Below are positions 36,171 through 46,400 of a stretch of DNA of 64,000 bases, piece by piece (the stretch's first letter is position 1; each line of letters begins with the position of its first letter). The position numbers were made by a program, and so were the translations under genes. The stretch lies in NCBI GenBank assembly GCA_035547915.1, contig DASZTS010000118.1, positions 62,001-126,000 on the forward strand, in the 5' to 3' direction. Below the pieces are notes generated by a model, which was not told the DNA's origin, ran no database searches, and saw only the letters and a program-made list of their open reading frames with translations. Source of the stretch: DASSFG01 sp035547915 (GTDB lineage Bacteria > Planctomycetota > Planctomycetia > Pirellulales > JAICIG01).

Positions 36171-36240
36171 GCACCGACAAGGCCGGATCGGGTGTCAAAA
36201 AATCGGCGTCTCAGGGCCGGCTTTTTGCCCGCGGCTCCAG
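36171..36240 (+). repeat. Dispersed hairpin repeat, copy B
   Basis: Partial copy of the repeat family: GCACCGACAAGGCCGG, then AAAAAATCGGCGTCTCAGGG at 36197-36216 in the core, ending CTTTTTGCCCGCGGCTCC. The arms AAAAATCGGC and GCCGGCTTTTT can form a stem with a small mismatch. It lies between the GH63-like start and the stop of the 69-aa gene. Compared with the 63.5 kb copies, it lacks the TTAGAG end. Confidence 0.6.
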
Positions 36241-36259
36241 CAATGATGTCCGCCGCTCT

Positions 36260-36469
36260 TTAAAAGGGTAGCTCAAGCAGGTATTTGTAATGTCCCGGTA
36301 CGGGCTCCAGCGCCATTTCTTCCGTCGGACAGAACGGCCGGCGGTTCTCCCACGCCGATTCCACCGGCGGCAGCAACCAGAAATTGCCCTCCGGATCGCG
36401 CACCACCCAGCCTTCGGGCGACGAGCGATCCACAAACAACGACACGACCGATTTTGCTGCCGGTTCCAT
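36260..36469 (-). CDS. Conserved-looking 69-residue protein
   Basis: Short protein MEPAAKSVVSLFVDRSSPEGWVVRDPEG... with Trp- and Pro-rich segments (FWLLPPVESAWENRRPF) and the ending GHYKYLLELPF. The start is firm: a perfect AGGAGG sits five bases before ATG 36469, and longer in-frame starts lack this. There is no signal peptide or membrane segment. I do not know the family; its composition looks like a small folded cytoplasmic domain. Located upstream of the GH63-like gene with a repeat in the 150-base gap, so it may be the first gene of that operon. Confidence 0.75.
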   Translation of the reverse strand: MEPAAKSVVSLFVDRSSPEGWVVRDPEGNFWLLPPVESAWENRRPFCPTEEMALEPVPGHYKYLLELPF

Positions 36470-36909
36470 GTCCACCTCCTGGGACTCTGACGTCATCCCC
36501 GATGACCCCTGAACCGCAAAACATCGTCGAAGCGATGAAGAGACGCTCGATCCGCACCATCGGTCCGGTTTTCCTCTCTGCAAGATGTGAGATCCGGCGC
36601 GGTCGTAGCGCGCCTAAAGCGCTCGAATCGCGTTGATCCTAAGAGGAAGCCGATAAGCCATCGAGGCATTTCGCTTTTGTCGAATTGCCACGAATATTTC
36701 TTGCCGGCTTCGGATAAGTGTAACAAATGGCTGCCGAGGTGCAAAAACAGAAGACAGATTGTCTCTACACTGGGTGCCTTCCTAGTACACATGGCTCATG
36801 GATGGTTGCGCCTAGTTCAGTTTGCATAGCGTCCGGCGCGGATTAGAATCGCAACGTTTCCGCGGCAATTCGGCCGCCTGGTCTCCTTCGCCGCCGAGGT
36901 GGATTCGCG
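36470..36909. other. Divergent intergenic region
   Basis: 440 bases without a convincing gene, between the minus-strand 69-aa gene and the plus-strand gene at 36910. It is less GC-rich than the coding DNA. Possible plus-strand promoter: TTTGCA (36821-36826) and TAGAAT (36844-36849) with a 17-base spacer, about 60 bases before the start; confidence is low. It should also hold the promoter for the 69-aa gene. Confidence 0.5.
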
Positions 36910-37758
36910 ATGCCGGACGACGTTCTGCTGGTGGTGAACTGCCAGCACGAGTACTGCTACGCCAACCGACATCTGCTCCGAGAGCTCTATTCCCAGAACT
37001 TCGCGAACCTCGTTTTCGCGGTAAGCCCATTGTTTGAGTTGGATCCGTCCTACGATCATGTCGTGGCGACGTGGCAATGCGACCCGCACAAGAACCGTTG
37101 CACGTGTATCGCCCCGTTCTATGGCGAGCATTCGGCCAACGTGCATTGTTTCCACACCCGCCTGCTGGACGTCGCCAAGGTGGCCGACGAGGCGCAATTC
37201 GTCGTCTTCGTCGAGGACGACTGCCTGTTGGCACCACGGATGAATCCCGCGACGATCGCAAACCTGTGTGCCGGCTTCGACGCCCTGCTCCCGCCCGTCT
37301 GGTTGTTGCCGCGCGACAACACGAGTTGGATTTGGACGCGGCACGATACCGGATACCCGGCCTTCGACGCCGTCGCCGCGGGGTTCGATCGGCAACGGTT
37401 ATTGTCCAACTGGCGCGAGTACAGCGGAACCGAACCGCCGGACGTGAGCTACGTGCCGTTGATGTCGGCCTTCGTCGATGCGTTCGTCTTACGAACCGAT
37501 CTGCTGGAGCGGATGATCGACGACCTGACGCGTATGCGAGAGGTCTGGCATGAAGCCTCCATTCCCACGGCGGTGCTGCATCAGACCAGCCGCATCGGCC
37601 GATTGAACGGTTTGGCACTCTGGGGCGAAGAGCGCAACCGCGGCATGCACGAACTCGTTGGATTACTTTCGGCCCAAGACTTCGTGCATCCTATCAAGCT
37701 TTCGAACTACCCCACCGACGAGATCCTGTCGGCGTACCGCGCCCTGGTGCGATCTTAG
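36910..37758 (+). CDS. Glycosyltransferase-like protein (GT-A style, unassigned)
   Basis: 282-residue soluble protein. An N-terminal beta strand (VLLVVNCQHEYCYANRHLL) and a later FVVFVEDDCLLAP resemble the nucleotide-sugar-binding strand and DxD-type acidic motif of GT-A glycosyltransferases, but other GT signatures are not clear and I do not recognise the family. Several conserved-looking Trp/Asp positions (TSWIWTRHDTGYPAFDAV) and a helix-rich C terminus follow. The gene converges with, and overlaps by four bases, the GT4 gene at 37755, suggesting a shared glycan context, though they are on opposite strands. No signal peptide, hence cytoplasmic. Confidence 0.7.
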   Translation: MPDDVLLVVNCQHEYCYANRHLLRELYSQNFANLVFAVSPLFELDPSYDHVVATWQCDPHKNRCTCIAPFYGEHSANVHCFHTRLLDVAKVADEAQFVVFVEDDCLLAPRMNPATIANLCAGFDALLPPVWLLPRDNTSWIWTRHDTGYPAFDAVAAGFDRQRLLSNWREYSGTEPPDVSYVPLMSAFVDAFVLRTDLLERMIDDLTRMREVWHEASIPTAVLHQTSRIGRLNGLALWGEERNRGMHELVGLLSAQDFVHPIKLSNYPTDEILSAYRALVRS

Positions 37759-38999
37759 GCAGCCGGGCCGAATTTTTCTCGCCAGAGCGAGTGCAGCAGC
37801 GTCTCGTAGCCTGCGGCCATGTGTCGAGCGTGGGCGAATTCGTCGGCCCAGGCCCGAGCTTCGGCGGCGATTCCTCGAGCCCAAGCGGGATGTGTCGCGA
37901 GACGGTTCGTAGCGGCCTGGATAGCGGCCGGCTTGCCGTCGATGAAAATGCCGCTGACGCCGTCCACGATGATGTCCGGCGCGGCTCCCACGGGAGTGGC
38001 TAGAACCGGGCGCTGGCACATCATGGCTTCGAGCAGCGCCAGGGAATTGCCCTCTTCGTACGACGGCAAGCAGAAGGCGTCCATGGCGTGATAATAGTCG
38101 CCCAGATACGATGTCGCGGCGACGAACCGGACCCGGCCGGGAGCCATCGTTTCGGCCAGCCCCCGCAATTCCTCCTCGAGTGGGCCCCACCCCAGCATCA
38201 AAGCCTTGAACCGCGGCGACAGACCGGCAATCGCTTCGATCGGCGCGGAGGGGTTCTTCTCGGGCGAATACCGGCCGACGAACCCCAGCACAAAATCTTC
38301 CGCCGCGAAGCCGAGCTCGTGACGCACCTGGGCACGCGACCGGGAACAGGCGATGTGGACGGAGTCGATGCCGTTCGGAATCACCGTGCACGGGATGTCG
38401 TAGCAGACACGCTGCTGGGCGCGATTGCTGACGGCGACGACATGATCGACGACGTTGGCGCAGCCTTCGAGCACCGAACGAGTCCATTCTCCTTCGCCGT
38501 GCGCCACGAGAATGCTCAGTTTCGGTCGGCAATCGGCCAGCCATTCGCCCAATTCGGCCGGACCACACGCCACCAGCACGTCGCAATCCTGCACCGCCCG
38601 CCGAACCGACTCGCATTTACCGACTTCCACCGGTACACCCAGCCGAGCCGCCATGCGTGGGTCGAGCATCTCGGGATAACAGATGATGCACCGCTCCGTT
38701 CGCAGGCGGCTGGGCATCGAAAAACGGATCAGGCCTGCCAGCCATTGTTCGATGCCCGCGCAGACCATGCTGGGACAGACGTAGATCACCCGCAGGCAGG
38801 ATTTCGTTTGCTCAGCGTCGGCGGGAAAACATGGGCCGTCATAGCCACCGCCAAACAGAAAGGGGTATCTGAGCGTATAAAAACGCCCGGGGTAGCCTGC
38901 GCTCTGTGCGTAGATGCTGCCCGATCTGTCGCCTTGCAGGTCAGAATAAGGGGAACCGTAGATGTACTTCTTGGAGTTGGATTGGCAATCCGAGTTCAT
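37755..38999 (-). CDS. Family 4-type glycosyltransferase (GT-B)
   Basis: 414-residue retaining glycosyltransferase of the GT4/GT1 superfamily with a GT-B fold. The C-terminal domain is well conserved: PNGIDSVHIA, LGFVGRYSPEKNP, ALMLGWGPLEEEL, DAFCLPSYEEGNSLALLEAMMCQRPVLAT (E-x7-E signature) and GAAPDIIVDGVSGIFID. These enzymes build lipopolysaccharide or exopolysaccharide. The first 65 residues are unlike GT4 N termini, which usually begin at the LRVIYVCPSMVCAGIEQWLAGL region, so the true start may be an internal GTG near residue 70. Its stop overlaps that of the convergent gene by four bases. Confidence 0.9.
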   Translation of the reverse strand: MNSDCQSNSKKYIYGSPYSDLQGDRSGSIYAQSAGYPGRFYTLRYPFLFGGGYDGPCFPADAEQTKSCLRVIYVCPSMVCAGIEQWLAGLIRFSMPSRLRTERCIICYPEMLDPRMAARLGVPVEVGKCESVRRAVQDCDVLVACGPAELGEWLADCRPKLSILVAHGEGEWTRSVLEGCANVVDHVVAVSNRAQQRVCYDIPCTVIPNGIDSVHIACSRSRAQVRHELGFAAEDFVLGFVGRYSPEKNPSAPIEAIAGLSPRFKALMLGWGPLEEELRGLAETMAPGRVRFVAATSYLGDYYHAMDAFCLPSYEEGNSLALLEAMMCQRPVLATPVGAAPDIIVDGVSGIFIDGKPAAIQAATNRLATHPAWARGIAAEARAWADEFAHARHMAAGYETLLHSLWREKFGPAA

Positions 39000-39084
39000 G
39001 GGAGTTCGTCGACATCCAGCGCCCGCAGGTCAAGTGAGGCAGAATCAAACGGAGGTGAAAGGGCGTGAAGCAGAGCCGGGCAGC

Positions 39085-41469
39085 TCAGGGTCCGTTGCCG
39101 CGGCGGGCGGGCTCAAGTGCACCGACCCAACCGGGCGAATTGCCCGGGCCGGCGCTGGCCAACGGAGAATCGGCAAGCGGCCGCAAGAAGTCGGGATCGG
39201 CCGGCTCGCGGGAGAGAACGAGGAGCGACGAATCGAATCGTGCCACCTGCTCCAGCGGCTGTCGATCGATGTCCTTGTCGCCCTCCCACCAGACGTCCTC
39301 GGCACCTTGCCACCAGTTGTCGCGAAACCAGGAACCGGCGATCTGCGACAGTTGCTCCGCTGGAAACTTCAACCGCTGCGACCGCAACACCAGGTTGCGG
39401 CGGATGGAGATGTTGCTCTGGTCCAAGGAGCTTTCGGCGAGGCCCATCCAAAATTGCATGTTGTAGAAGGTATTGTTCACGATCGTCACCCGCGCGGCCT
39501 GCCGGGGTTGGTCGAGTTTCATGCTGATGCCCATGACGCCGGAGTAAAACAGGTTGCCGCTGATCGTCACATCGTGCATGGCCGACTCGAGGATGATCAT
39601 GTTACTGTCGCCACCCGTGAAGCGGCTGTTGCGGCAGATAATCCAGGCGGCAGGGTTTGGAGCCAAGTTATGGAATAGGAGTCCCATCCAACCACAGTGT
39701 AATTCGAGGTTTTCGAGCAGGATCGGCTTCGCCTCGGTTCCTGTGGCGCCTTCGGTGAGAACGATCGCCGCGAAAGGCGAATCGTGCGGCTGGTCGATGA
39801 GAAGGCCGTCGAGGCGCAGACCTTCGCAGGCACCCTCCAGGAAGATGCCGTGCTGTTTGTGCTCCAGCTTCAGCTTCAATCCACGAATCTGAACGCCCGG
39901 CGTGTCGCGCACGGTCATCAGGGTATCGTTGCCGCCGGGCTTGGCGAGTGTGGCGCGCTGCGGCGCGTCAAGGATGACGCCACTCCAACGGGCCGCATCA
40001 TCGAGCTTGATCGTTTCGGAGTAGATCGCATCGTCGAGGATGCGAATCGTCGAATCGGGGCGTGCTCGCTGCAAGGCGTCCTGGATGGTGCGGCAGTCGG
40101 CCTCGCCCGTTTGTGCCACCGATACGACGTGCGTCTCACTTTTTTCAATGACCTCGGTCGCGGGACCCACGGGCGCCTTGTTGTCGTCGGCCCTTTGTCC
40201 GTCGCGCGGCAGCCAAGCAGGCACGCTCAAGGCCGCCAGCACGCCGACGCACGCCGCGATAGGAATGATCCACCTGCGCCGCGGCGATCGCGTTGCCGCC
40301 AGCGTAGGCATGCGATCGGACGGCATCTGATTCATGCGGGCCAATTGCTGCGTGAGCGTCGAGGCCAATTCCTTCGCCGAGGCATAGCGATCGCCCGGGC
40401 TCTTGGCCAGCAAACGCTCCACGACGTCAGCCAGCGACCGTGGAATCCGCGCGTCGAGTTCGTTGAGCCGCGGAGGATGATGATCGGCCACCTGCCGGAT
40501 CACTTCGAGCGGATAGCGGCCATGAAAGGGAGAATTCCCCGTAGCCATCGCATAGAGCACGCAGCCCAGGCTGAACAGATCGCTCCGTTCGTCGGCGACG
40601 CCACCGGAGATCTGTTCCGGTGCGATGTAGGCCGGCGTGCCGACGGCATGCCCCAGAGAAGTGATGTCGTTCAGATCCATGGCCGCACGGGCCAGGCCGA
40701 AATCGGCAATCTTCACCCGCTCGATCCCGTCTTCGAGCATCACGTTACTGGGCTTGATGTCGCGATGAATCACCCCTTGGGCGTGCGCGGCCGCCAGGCC
40801 CTGGGCGATCTGCAACCCGATCCGCGCCATCTCGATCGGTTCGAGCGGCAACGGCTTACGGATCCGTTCACGCAGTGAATGCCCCGAAACATACTCCATG
40901 ACCAGATATGGCATGCCGTTCTGTTCGTCAACGGCATGAATCGTGATCACGTTCGGATGGTTGATGGCCGCCGCGGCGCGCGCTTCGCGGAGGAACCGGC
41001 GCCGCGCCTTCGGGCTCGAGGCCAGTTCGGGCGTAAGCACCTTCACGGCCACGGTGCGGTGGAGTGAGTCGTCGAAGGCCTTGAAGACGATGCCCATGCC
41101 GCCCCTGCCGAGCGGCGCGAGGACGTCGAAGCGGCCGATGCGACCGAGCGAATCGGGCCTCTCCGCCGGCAGAAGGAACGCCAGATCGAGTTCGTCCGAC
41201 ACATCGTTGTAACCGGCCGCGGTGGCTTGCAAGCCGGCACCAACCGCGACATCGGCCGCCACCGTAGCGGCATCGGCCCGCACGGGCCCACCGTCCGGCG
41301 GCGTTCGGGCCTTCGTTACGGCCGTGGCGGTCAGATCCCTGAGAACGGCCGTGCAGGCCGCGCACGACGCCACGTGCTCGGCGACGGCCTGTACCTCGGC
41401 AGCCGCCAGCGCGTCCGACGCATAGCGCCTCAGGGTCGTTTCGTCGGGACAAGCAGGGCCGGCATTCAT
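39085..41469 (-). CDS. Ser/Thr protein kinase with N-terminal zinc finger and C-terminal beta-helix
   Basis: 794-residue transmembrane kinase with three parts. Residues 1-50 hold an anti-sigma-like zinc-finger pattern (H32, C36, C39: EHVASCAAC). A Hanks-type kinase domain spans about 105-365, with GRGGMGIV (Gly loop near 119), VAVKVL, the catalytic VIHRDIKPSN and DFGLARA. A single membrane segment near 398-417 (WIIPIAACVGVLAALSVPAW) separates it from about 360 extracytoplasmic residues built like a right-handed parallel beta-helix (repeats such as GVILDAPQRATLAKPGG and IRRNLVLRSQRL). Planctomycetes encode many such kinases. The zinc finger suggests interaction with a sigma factor; the beta-helix would bind an external ligand, perhaps a polysaccharide. 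Stand-alone gene. Confidence 0.9.
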   Translation of the reverse strand: MNAGPACPDETTLRRYASDALAAAEVQAVAEHVASCAACTAVLRDLTATAVTKARTPPDGGPVRADAATVAADVAVGAGLQATAAGYNDVSDELDLAFLLPAERPDSLGRIGRFDVLAPLGRGGMGIVFKAFDDSLHRTVAVKVLTPELASSPKARRRFLREARAAAAINHPNVITIHAVDEQNGMPYLVMEYVSGHSLRERIRKPLPLEPIEMARIGLQIAQGLAAAHAQGVIHRDIKPSNVMLEDGIERVKIADFGLARAAMDLNDITSLGHAVGTPAYIAPEQISGGVADERSDLFSLGCVLYAMATGNSPFHGRYPLEVIRQVADHHPPRLNELDARIPRSLADVVERLLAKSPGDRYASAKELASTLTQQLARMNQMPSDRMPTLAATRSPRRRWIIPIAACVGVLAALSVPAWLPRDGQRADDNKAPVGPATEVIEKSETHVVSVAQTGEADCRTIQDALQRARPDSTIRILDDAIYSETIKLDDAARWSGVILDAPQRATLAKPGGNDTLMTVRDTPGVQIRGLKLKLEHKQHGIFLEGACEGLRLDGLLIDQPHDSPFAAIVLTEGATGTEAKPILLENLELHCGWMGLLFHNLAPNPAAWIICRNSRFTGGDSNMIILESAMHDVTISGNLFYSGVMGISMKLDQPRQAARVTIVNNTFYNMQFWMGLAESSLDQSNISIRRNLVLRSQRLKFPAEQLSQIAGSWFRDNWWQGAEDVWWEGDKDIDRQPLEQVARFDSSLLVLSREPADPDFLRPLADSPLASAGPGNSPGWVGALEPARRGNGP

Positions 41470-41627
41470 CGCAACGTGGTCACCAACGGCTGCCGCTGGA
41501 CAGAATCCCCTCCAGCGGAGGAAAAGTCAAGCTTTTTCGCTGCCCGTCCGCGCCCGATATTAGCACTTGGGCGGTGCGCTTGCGGGGGGCCTCGTCGCGA
41601 GAAACCGCGTCGCGATACGGGCACGCG

Positions 41628-43190
41628 TTAGAACCGCGAGTCGATGCCCAGATTCAAGCCCTGGGCCCAATACGTCGAGGTGTGGAACTGAAAGGCGGGC
41701 GGATTCGGGCCAGACGTGCCGTACGACGGATCGGAAGGAACCCGATTCGTGCTCGTCGTGAGATTCACTTGCTCGCCGGGCCGCGCGACGTTGTTCAGAT
41801 AGATGAACGAATAGCCGGCACGGAGCGTCACCGAAGGCGTGATCTGGTAGCCGAAATTGAGTTGCCATTCGGGTGCGACGGCGTACTTGGTCTGATAATA
41901 GTGCCCCATGTTCGCCGACGTGACCAAGATGCCGCCGGGCAACATCGTCTGATGACCACTCTGATCGAACAGGGTGGTCGAGCCCGAGAGCGTCGCCCGC
42001 TCTTGCAATGTCCCCATGGCCACCTTGCCCAAGGCGCTCAAGAACCACCGCCCCTGAGCGTAGTAGAGCCTGGCTCCGGTCGACCCGCCGTAGAAGCTGT
42101 TCGTGACCCGGAAGCCGTCGAAATCGGACAGAATGTCACCGGCGCCGATCGGTGAGCCGCCGAAGCTGCTCCCGCCGTTGAAGAAGTTGGTCGTCTCGTC
42201 GTAGACATTCATCGATTCCACCAGGCTCAGGTAACGAAAGCCGACCAAGCCGTCGAGACGAACGGTTTGCGTCTGTATCAGGTTGAAATTGCCGTCTAAG
42301 TTGGCGCCTTGGAACTCGCTGCGTTGTTGCATCTCGACACTGCCGATGATCTGGCCGGGCAGCGCGTCGTAGTAGACGCCTGCGGCGCCGGTCTTCGCGC
42401 TGATCACCGGCCGCGCCATGACGGGATTGCCGTAGGAGTCCGATGCGTCCGAGACTTCTTTGCTCTGCTGAATCAAAACAAAGTAGCCGGCCTCGATGCC
42501 CAAGGTGTGTCGCTCGTCGAGCCACATCCCGGTCTCCAGCCGAACGCCGCCGACGAATCCGAAGCTCGAGTTGCCCCCGCCGATCAGCGTTTGCGTGCCC
42601 GGTTGGCCGACGGCTCCGGGTACCGAGTCCGACAGCGAGCCGGCGGTGGCGATCGGTTGCGTGATCGGTTCCGCCCGGGTCCACCACAACAGCACTTCGG
42701 GCCGGAACCAGAACTTCGAGGTCACGAGATAGACCATGTCGGGTAGGGGCGGCAGCTCGGGCCGTGCCGACGCCGGCACGGGGTTCGGTCCCCCGGGAAA
42801 CGGCATCGGCGGCAGGTACGGATACGGCGGCCGCCCGTTGGGTGGCGGCGCGAAACCGGGGGCACCGTTGTTTGGCAGAGGCGACGGGACCTGCTCGTAG
42901 CCCGGCGGCTGGGCATTAAGCGAAGGTTGCGACGGATAGGGACCGAACCCGTTGTTCTGCGAACCTGGGGCGAATTGTGGATAACCCGAGGACTGCGCGG
43001 CAAACAGGGCCGGCGCCGGTTGCTGCGGCGGGGCGGCAGCGGGAGGCGCGCCAACCGCCGAATTGGGCATGCCTCCCTGACCGTACGTCGGCGGCTGCCC
43101 AAATACATTCGCCGTGCCTGCGTAAAACAGCCAGGCTGCCAGTAGGGCTCGCAGATTCCAGCGGTCGTGGGCCGAGGGGCGAAACATCAT
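41628..43190 (-). CDS. BBP7-family outer-membrane beta-barrel protein
   Basis: 520-residue outer-membrane protein of the planctomycete BBP7 type. After a signal sequence (LRALLAAWLFYAGTANVFG) comes a long Pro/Gln-rich linker (about 40-150) and a predicted barrel from about residue 160, opened by KFWFRPEVLLWWTRAEPITQP and ending with the aromatic GIDSRF tail expected for barrel insertion. BBP7 proteins are abundant in planctomycetes and of unknown function. The ATG at 43190 is followed by a second ATG at 43187; an AAGGGA sequence just upstream could serve either. It lies between two minus-strand kinase genes. Confidence 0.85.
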   Translation of the reverse strand: MMFRPSAHDRWNLRALLAAWLFYAGTANVFGQPPTYGQGGMPNSAVGAPPAAAPPQQPAPALFAAQSSGYPQFAPGSQNNGFGPYPSQPSLNAQPPGYEQVPSPLPNNGAPGFAPPPNGRPPYPYLPPMPFPGGPNPVPASARPELPPLPDMVYLVTSKFWFRPEVLLWWTRAEPITQPIATAGSLSDSVPGAVGQPGTQTLIGGGNSSFGFVGGVRLETGMWLDERHTLGIEAGYFVLIQQSKEVSDASDSYGNPVMARPVISAKTGAAGVYYDALPGQIIGSVEMQQRSEFQGANLDGNFNLIQTQTVRLDGLVGFRYLSLVESMNVYDETTNFFNGGSSFGGSPIGAGDILSDFDGFRVTNSFYGGSTGARLYYAQGRWFLSALGKVAMGTLQERATLSGSTTLFDQSGHQTMLPGGILVTSANMGHYYQTKYAVAPEWQLNFGYQITPSVTLRAGYSFIYLNNVARPGEQVNLTTSTNRVPSDPSYGTSGPNPPAFQFHTSTYWAQGLNLGIDSRF

Positions 43191-43435
43191 TCCCTTCTTT
43201 TCGGAATGCGACCGCGATGGCAATAGGGGAAATCTTTTCCGTTTGTAGCATGTTGAAATGACCCGGCGCCGGCGAGCCGGGGCCGGTGCGCGGGATGGGC
43301 GGGATCGGCTCTCGCGGTCGCTGCTGCAACGCACTCATCTACCGTTCGCTTGCGGCGTTCCGCGGCTACTCCGAAGGGAGCCGAGGTGCCGGAAGGGCCG
43401 GGGCCGCAGTCTCAGCCCGACAAAAGCATCGGCCG

Positions 43436-46400
43436 CTAATTGCTCGTGCACGCCCGTTCGAGCAGGTCCGACACTTCCTGCCACAGAGCACGACACCCGT
43501 TCCGTTCATCGGAGGATAGCTTCTCGAGAGCGCGTGGCTCGCGCAGCCCGGCCAAGTCGTCATCGTATTGCCAGCGCGTGAGGGCCTTTCTGGCCAAGAT
43601 TCGGCCGGGGCGTGAGCCACTTTCGAGGATCGACTTCCAAACAGCGAGATCGGCCCGCAGCCATTCCCGGGCTAGCGCTCGCCAACGTGCCCGCTCGTCG
43701 TCGCTGGGCCTTCCATCGGCATCTTCCTGCCCGATCCCGACGAGAGCCGCGCAGCGAACGGCCGGATAGCGGCAGGCGGCCGCCAAGTCCTCAAGACGTC
43801 CCAAGGGCTGTTCGTTCCCCACGTCGACGAGTCGGCGGTGCCGCGCCGCTAGTTCGGCGGAATCGTCCCCGGCCGATGCAAAGAGTTCGGCGTAGAGTCG
43901 CGCGGCCTGCTCATCGAAGCCACGGGATTGGCAGACTCCCACCAATGCTCGCCGTTCATCGTCGTCTTGCGGCCAATACGTTCCCTCTAGAAACGCGGGC
44001 AGGTTCGAGAGAATCAGCGTTTCCGCTTCTCGGCGGAGAATGTGCGCGATCCAGACATCGCGACTGTCGGCTTGGGCAGAACTCCAATCAAAGGCCACGA
44101 CGGTTTCGCCGAGCGACCGGAGAGCCTCCTTCTGTTGTCCCAAGCGATGCTGCGCCATGGCCGCGAGCAGACGCGGGCACGGCCCCATGACGTGCCCTGC
44201 TTCTCCTTGCAGCAGGGCAATCGCGCGGGAAAAATGGCCGCGACGGTACTCGGCCAAACCTTGTGCGAAGAGGAAGTAGCGATAGATCCAGCGCGCGATC
44301 GATCCTTCGGCGGCGACGGCCTGGTCGACGAGGGCGGCCGCCCGGTCGCGTTCATCGTCATCGAGCGTGGCGAGTAAACAGGCGCGGCCGGTAGGCTCGG
44401 CGAGCCACGGATTCGTGGTCGAGCCGAAGCGGTCGAGCAACTGCCGGCAGGCGCGGCGGTATTCCTCTTCCTGGCCGAGAAACAAGCACAACTCGGCATA
44501 CCCGTACCAACGATCGGCGGTGGTGGGATGGGCCTCGAGCTCCTTTCGCCAGGCGGCTTGCACCTCGGCCCCGTGCCCTCGGCTCACCAGAATGCCACGG
44601 ATGCCGGCTTCGGCTTCGTGCACCTCCGGATCGAGTTCGAGCGCCCGGCGATAGTGGCGGCTGGCCTCCTCGAGCTGGCCTTTCATTCGCAGGGCATTGG
44701 CGAGATTGTCGTGGGCCCAGGCATAGTCGGGATCATGCTCGAGCGCCATCCGGCAATACATCACGGCCTCGTCCACACGGCCTTCGGTTTGCAGAGTGAG
44801 CCCCAGATTGTCGTAGGCCCTGGCAAAGCCCGGGTCGAGTTCGAGCGCCTTGTGGTAGTAGTCGATCGCTTCGTCGAAGCCATTCTGGAGTCTCAGCGCG
44901 TCACCCACGGCACAATATCCCACGGCTGCTTGCGGCCGACTGGCCAAAGCGGCTCGATAGTAGCCGGCAGCCTCCTTGGGCGCCCCCTGGAGCAATCGAT
45001 TGCCCAAGATCAGGTTGGCCCAGAAGTCGGCCGGATGCGCTATCTGCACGCGCTGCAACAAGGGCGTCGCATCCTCGTCAGCCAGCGCCAAACGTTCGCC
45101 GAGCGCGAGCAACAGCGAGACCGGCTCCGTCGCCACCGGCGCCGCGCCGGCCAGTTCTGCCAGCGCCGACGGATCCTGCCAGACGGCCGGATCGAGCGCG
45201 CGCTCGCGCCAAGCGCCAGTTTTCGTCTCGGCGCAACGCGACAGTTCCAGCAGCCAATCCCGCTCCGCCTTGGCGGCGGCACAGATCGCCCAGTCGTAAA
45301 CGGCGGCCATCAGCGCACCGCGCACGGGCGACGCATTGACGATGTCGGCCACATCCCGCGGCGGATCGCGGAACGCCCGCAGGCCCGCTCGCTCAAAAAC
45401 CTGCGCATAGTCTTGGCTCGCCTGCGCCTTGTAATACGGCAGTTCGCCGCGGGTCACCCGCTTCAACCGGATGCCGTCGAGCTGCACCAACAGGTCGAGG
45501 TCGAGCCGGGCATGGTCGATCAGTTCGCGCAGGTCGTCGGGACCGGCCCAACCGAGTCGCGCCGCCGCGCGCTCGAGCGCGGCCTGTGCATCCGACCAAC
45601 GGGCGCTCCCCTGCAAGTCGATCACGTCCCGCAGATCGGCCGCGATGGCACTCCGCTGCCGATTCTGCTGGACCACAAACCACAAGCCGGCACATAACAA
45701 GGCCACCATCAACAGCAGGCTCAAGGCCAGGATCACGGCGTGCGTCGGCCGGCGTCGTGCCCATTTGCCGGCACGTTCGGCGAGGCCGGCCGGTCGTGCC
45801 GCGACGGGCTCGCCGCGTTGAAACCGCTTGAGGTCGTCAGCCAGCGCAGCGGCGGTGGCGTAACGCCGCTCGGGATCTTTGTGCAGGCATTGCAAGCAGA
45901 TCGTTTCCAGGTCGCGCGGTACCTTCGGATTCAGCCAGGCGGGCCGCACCGGATCTTCGCTGATCACCTGCCTCTCGGTCTCGGCCGCCGACTCTCCCCG
46001 GAAGGGCGGCCGGCCGGTGAGCAGTTCGTAAAGTAGGGCACCGAGGGCATAGATGTCTGCCGGCGGGCCGATGGCGTGGGTCTTTCCCAGCGCTTGTTCG
46101 GGCGCCATGTAGCTCGGTGTCCCGAGGCGGGCGCCGCTGAGCGTGAGCGTGGGGCCGGCGTCGAAGTGCCGCGCCAAGCCAAAGTCGGCAATCTTGGGCG
46201 TGCCGTCGGTGGTGAGCAGGATGTTCGCCGGCTTCAAATCGCGGTGGACGATCCCGCCCCGGTGAGCCGCCTGCACCGCCTCGGTCAACGTGATCATCAG
46301 CGCCGCGGCCTGGCGGGCGGGCTGCGGTCGACCCAACAATTCTTCCGCCAGGCTCCCCCCTTCGACATATTCCATGGCGAAGAAGGGCCAGTTACCGTGA

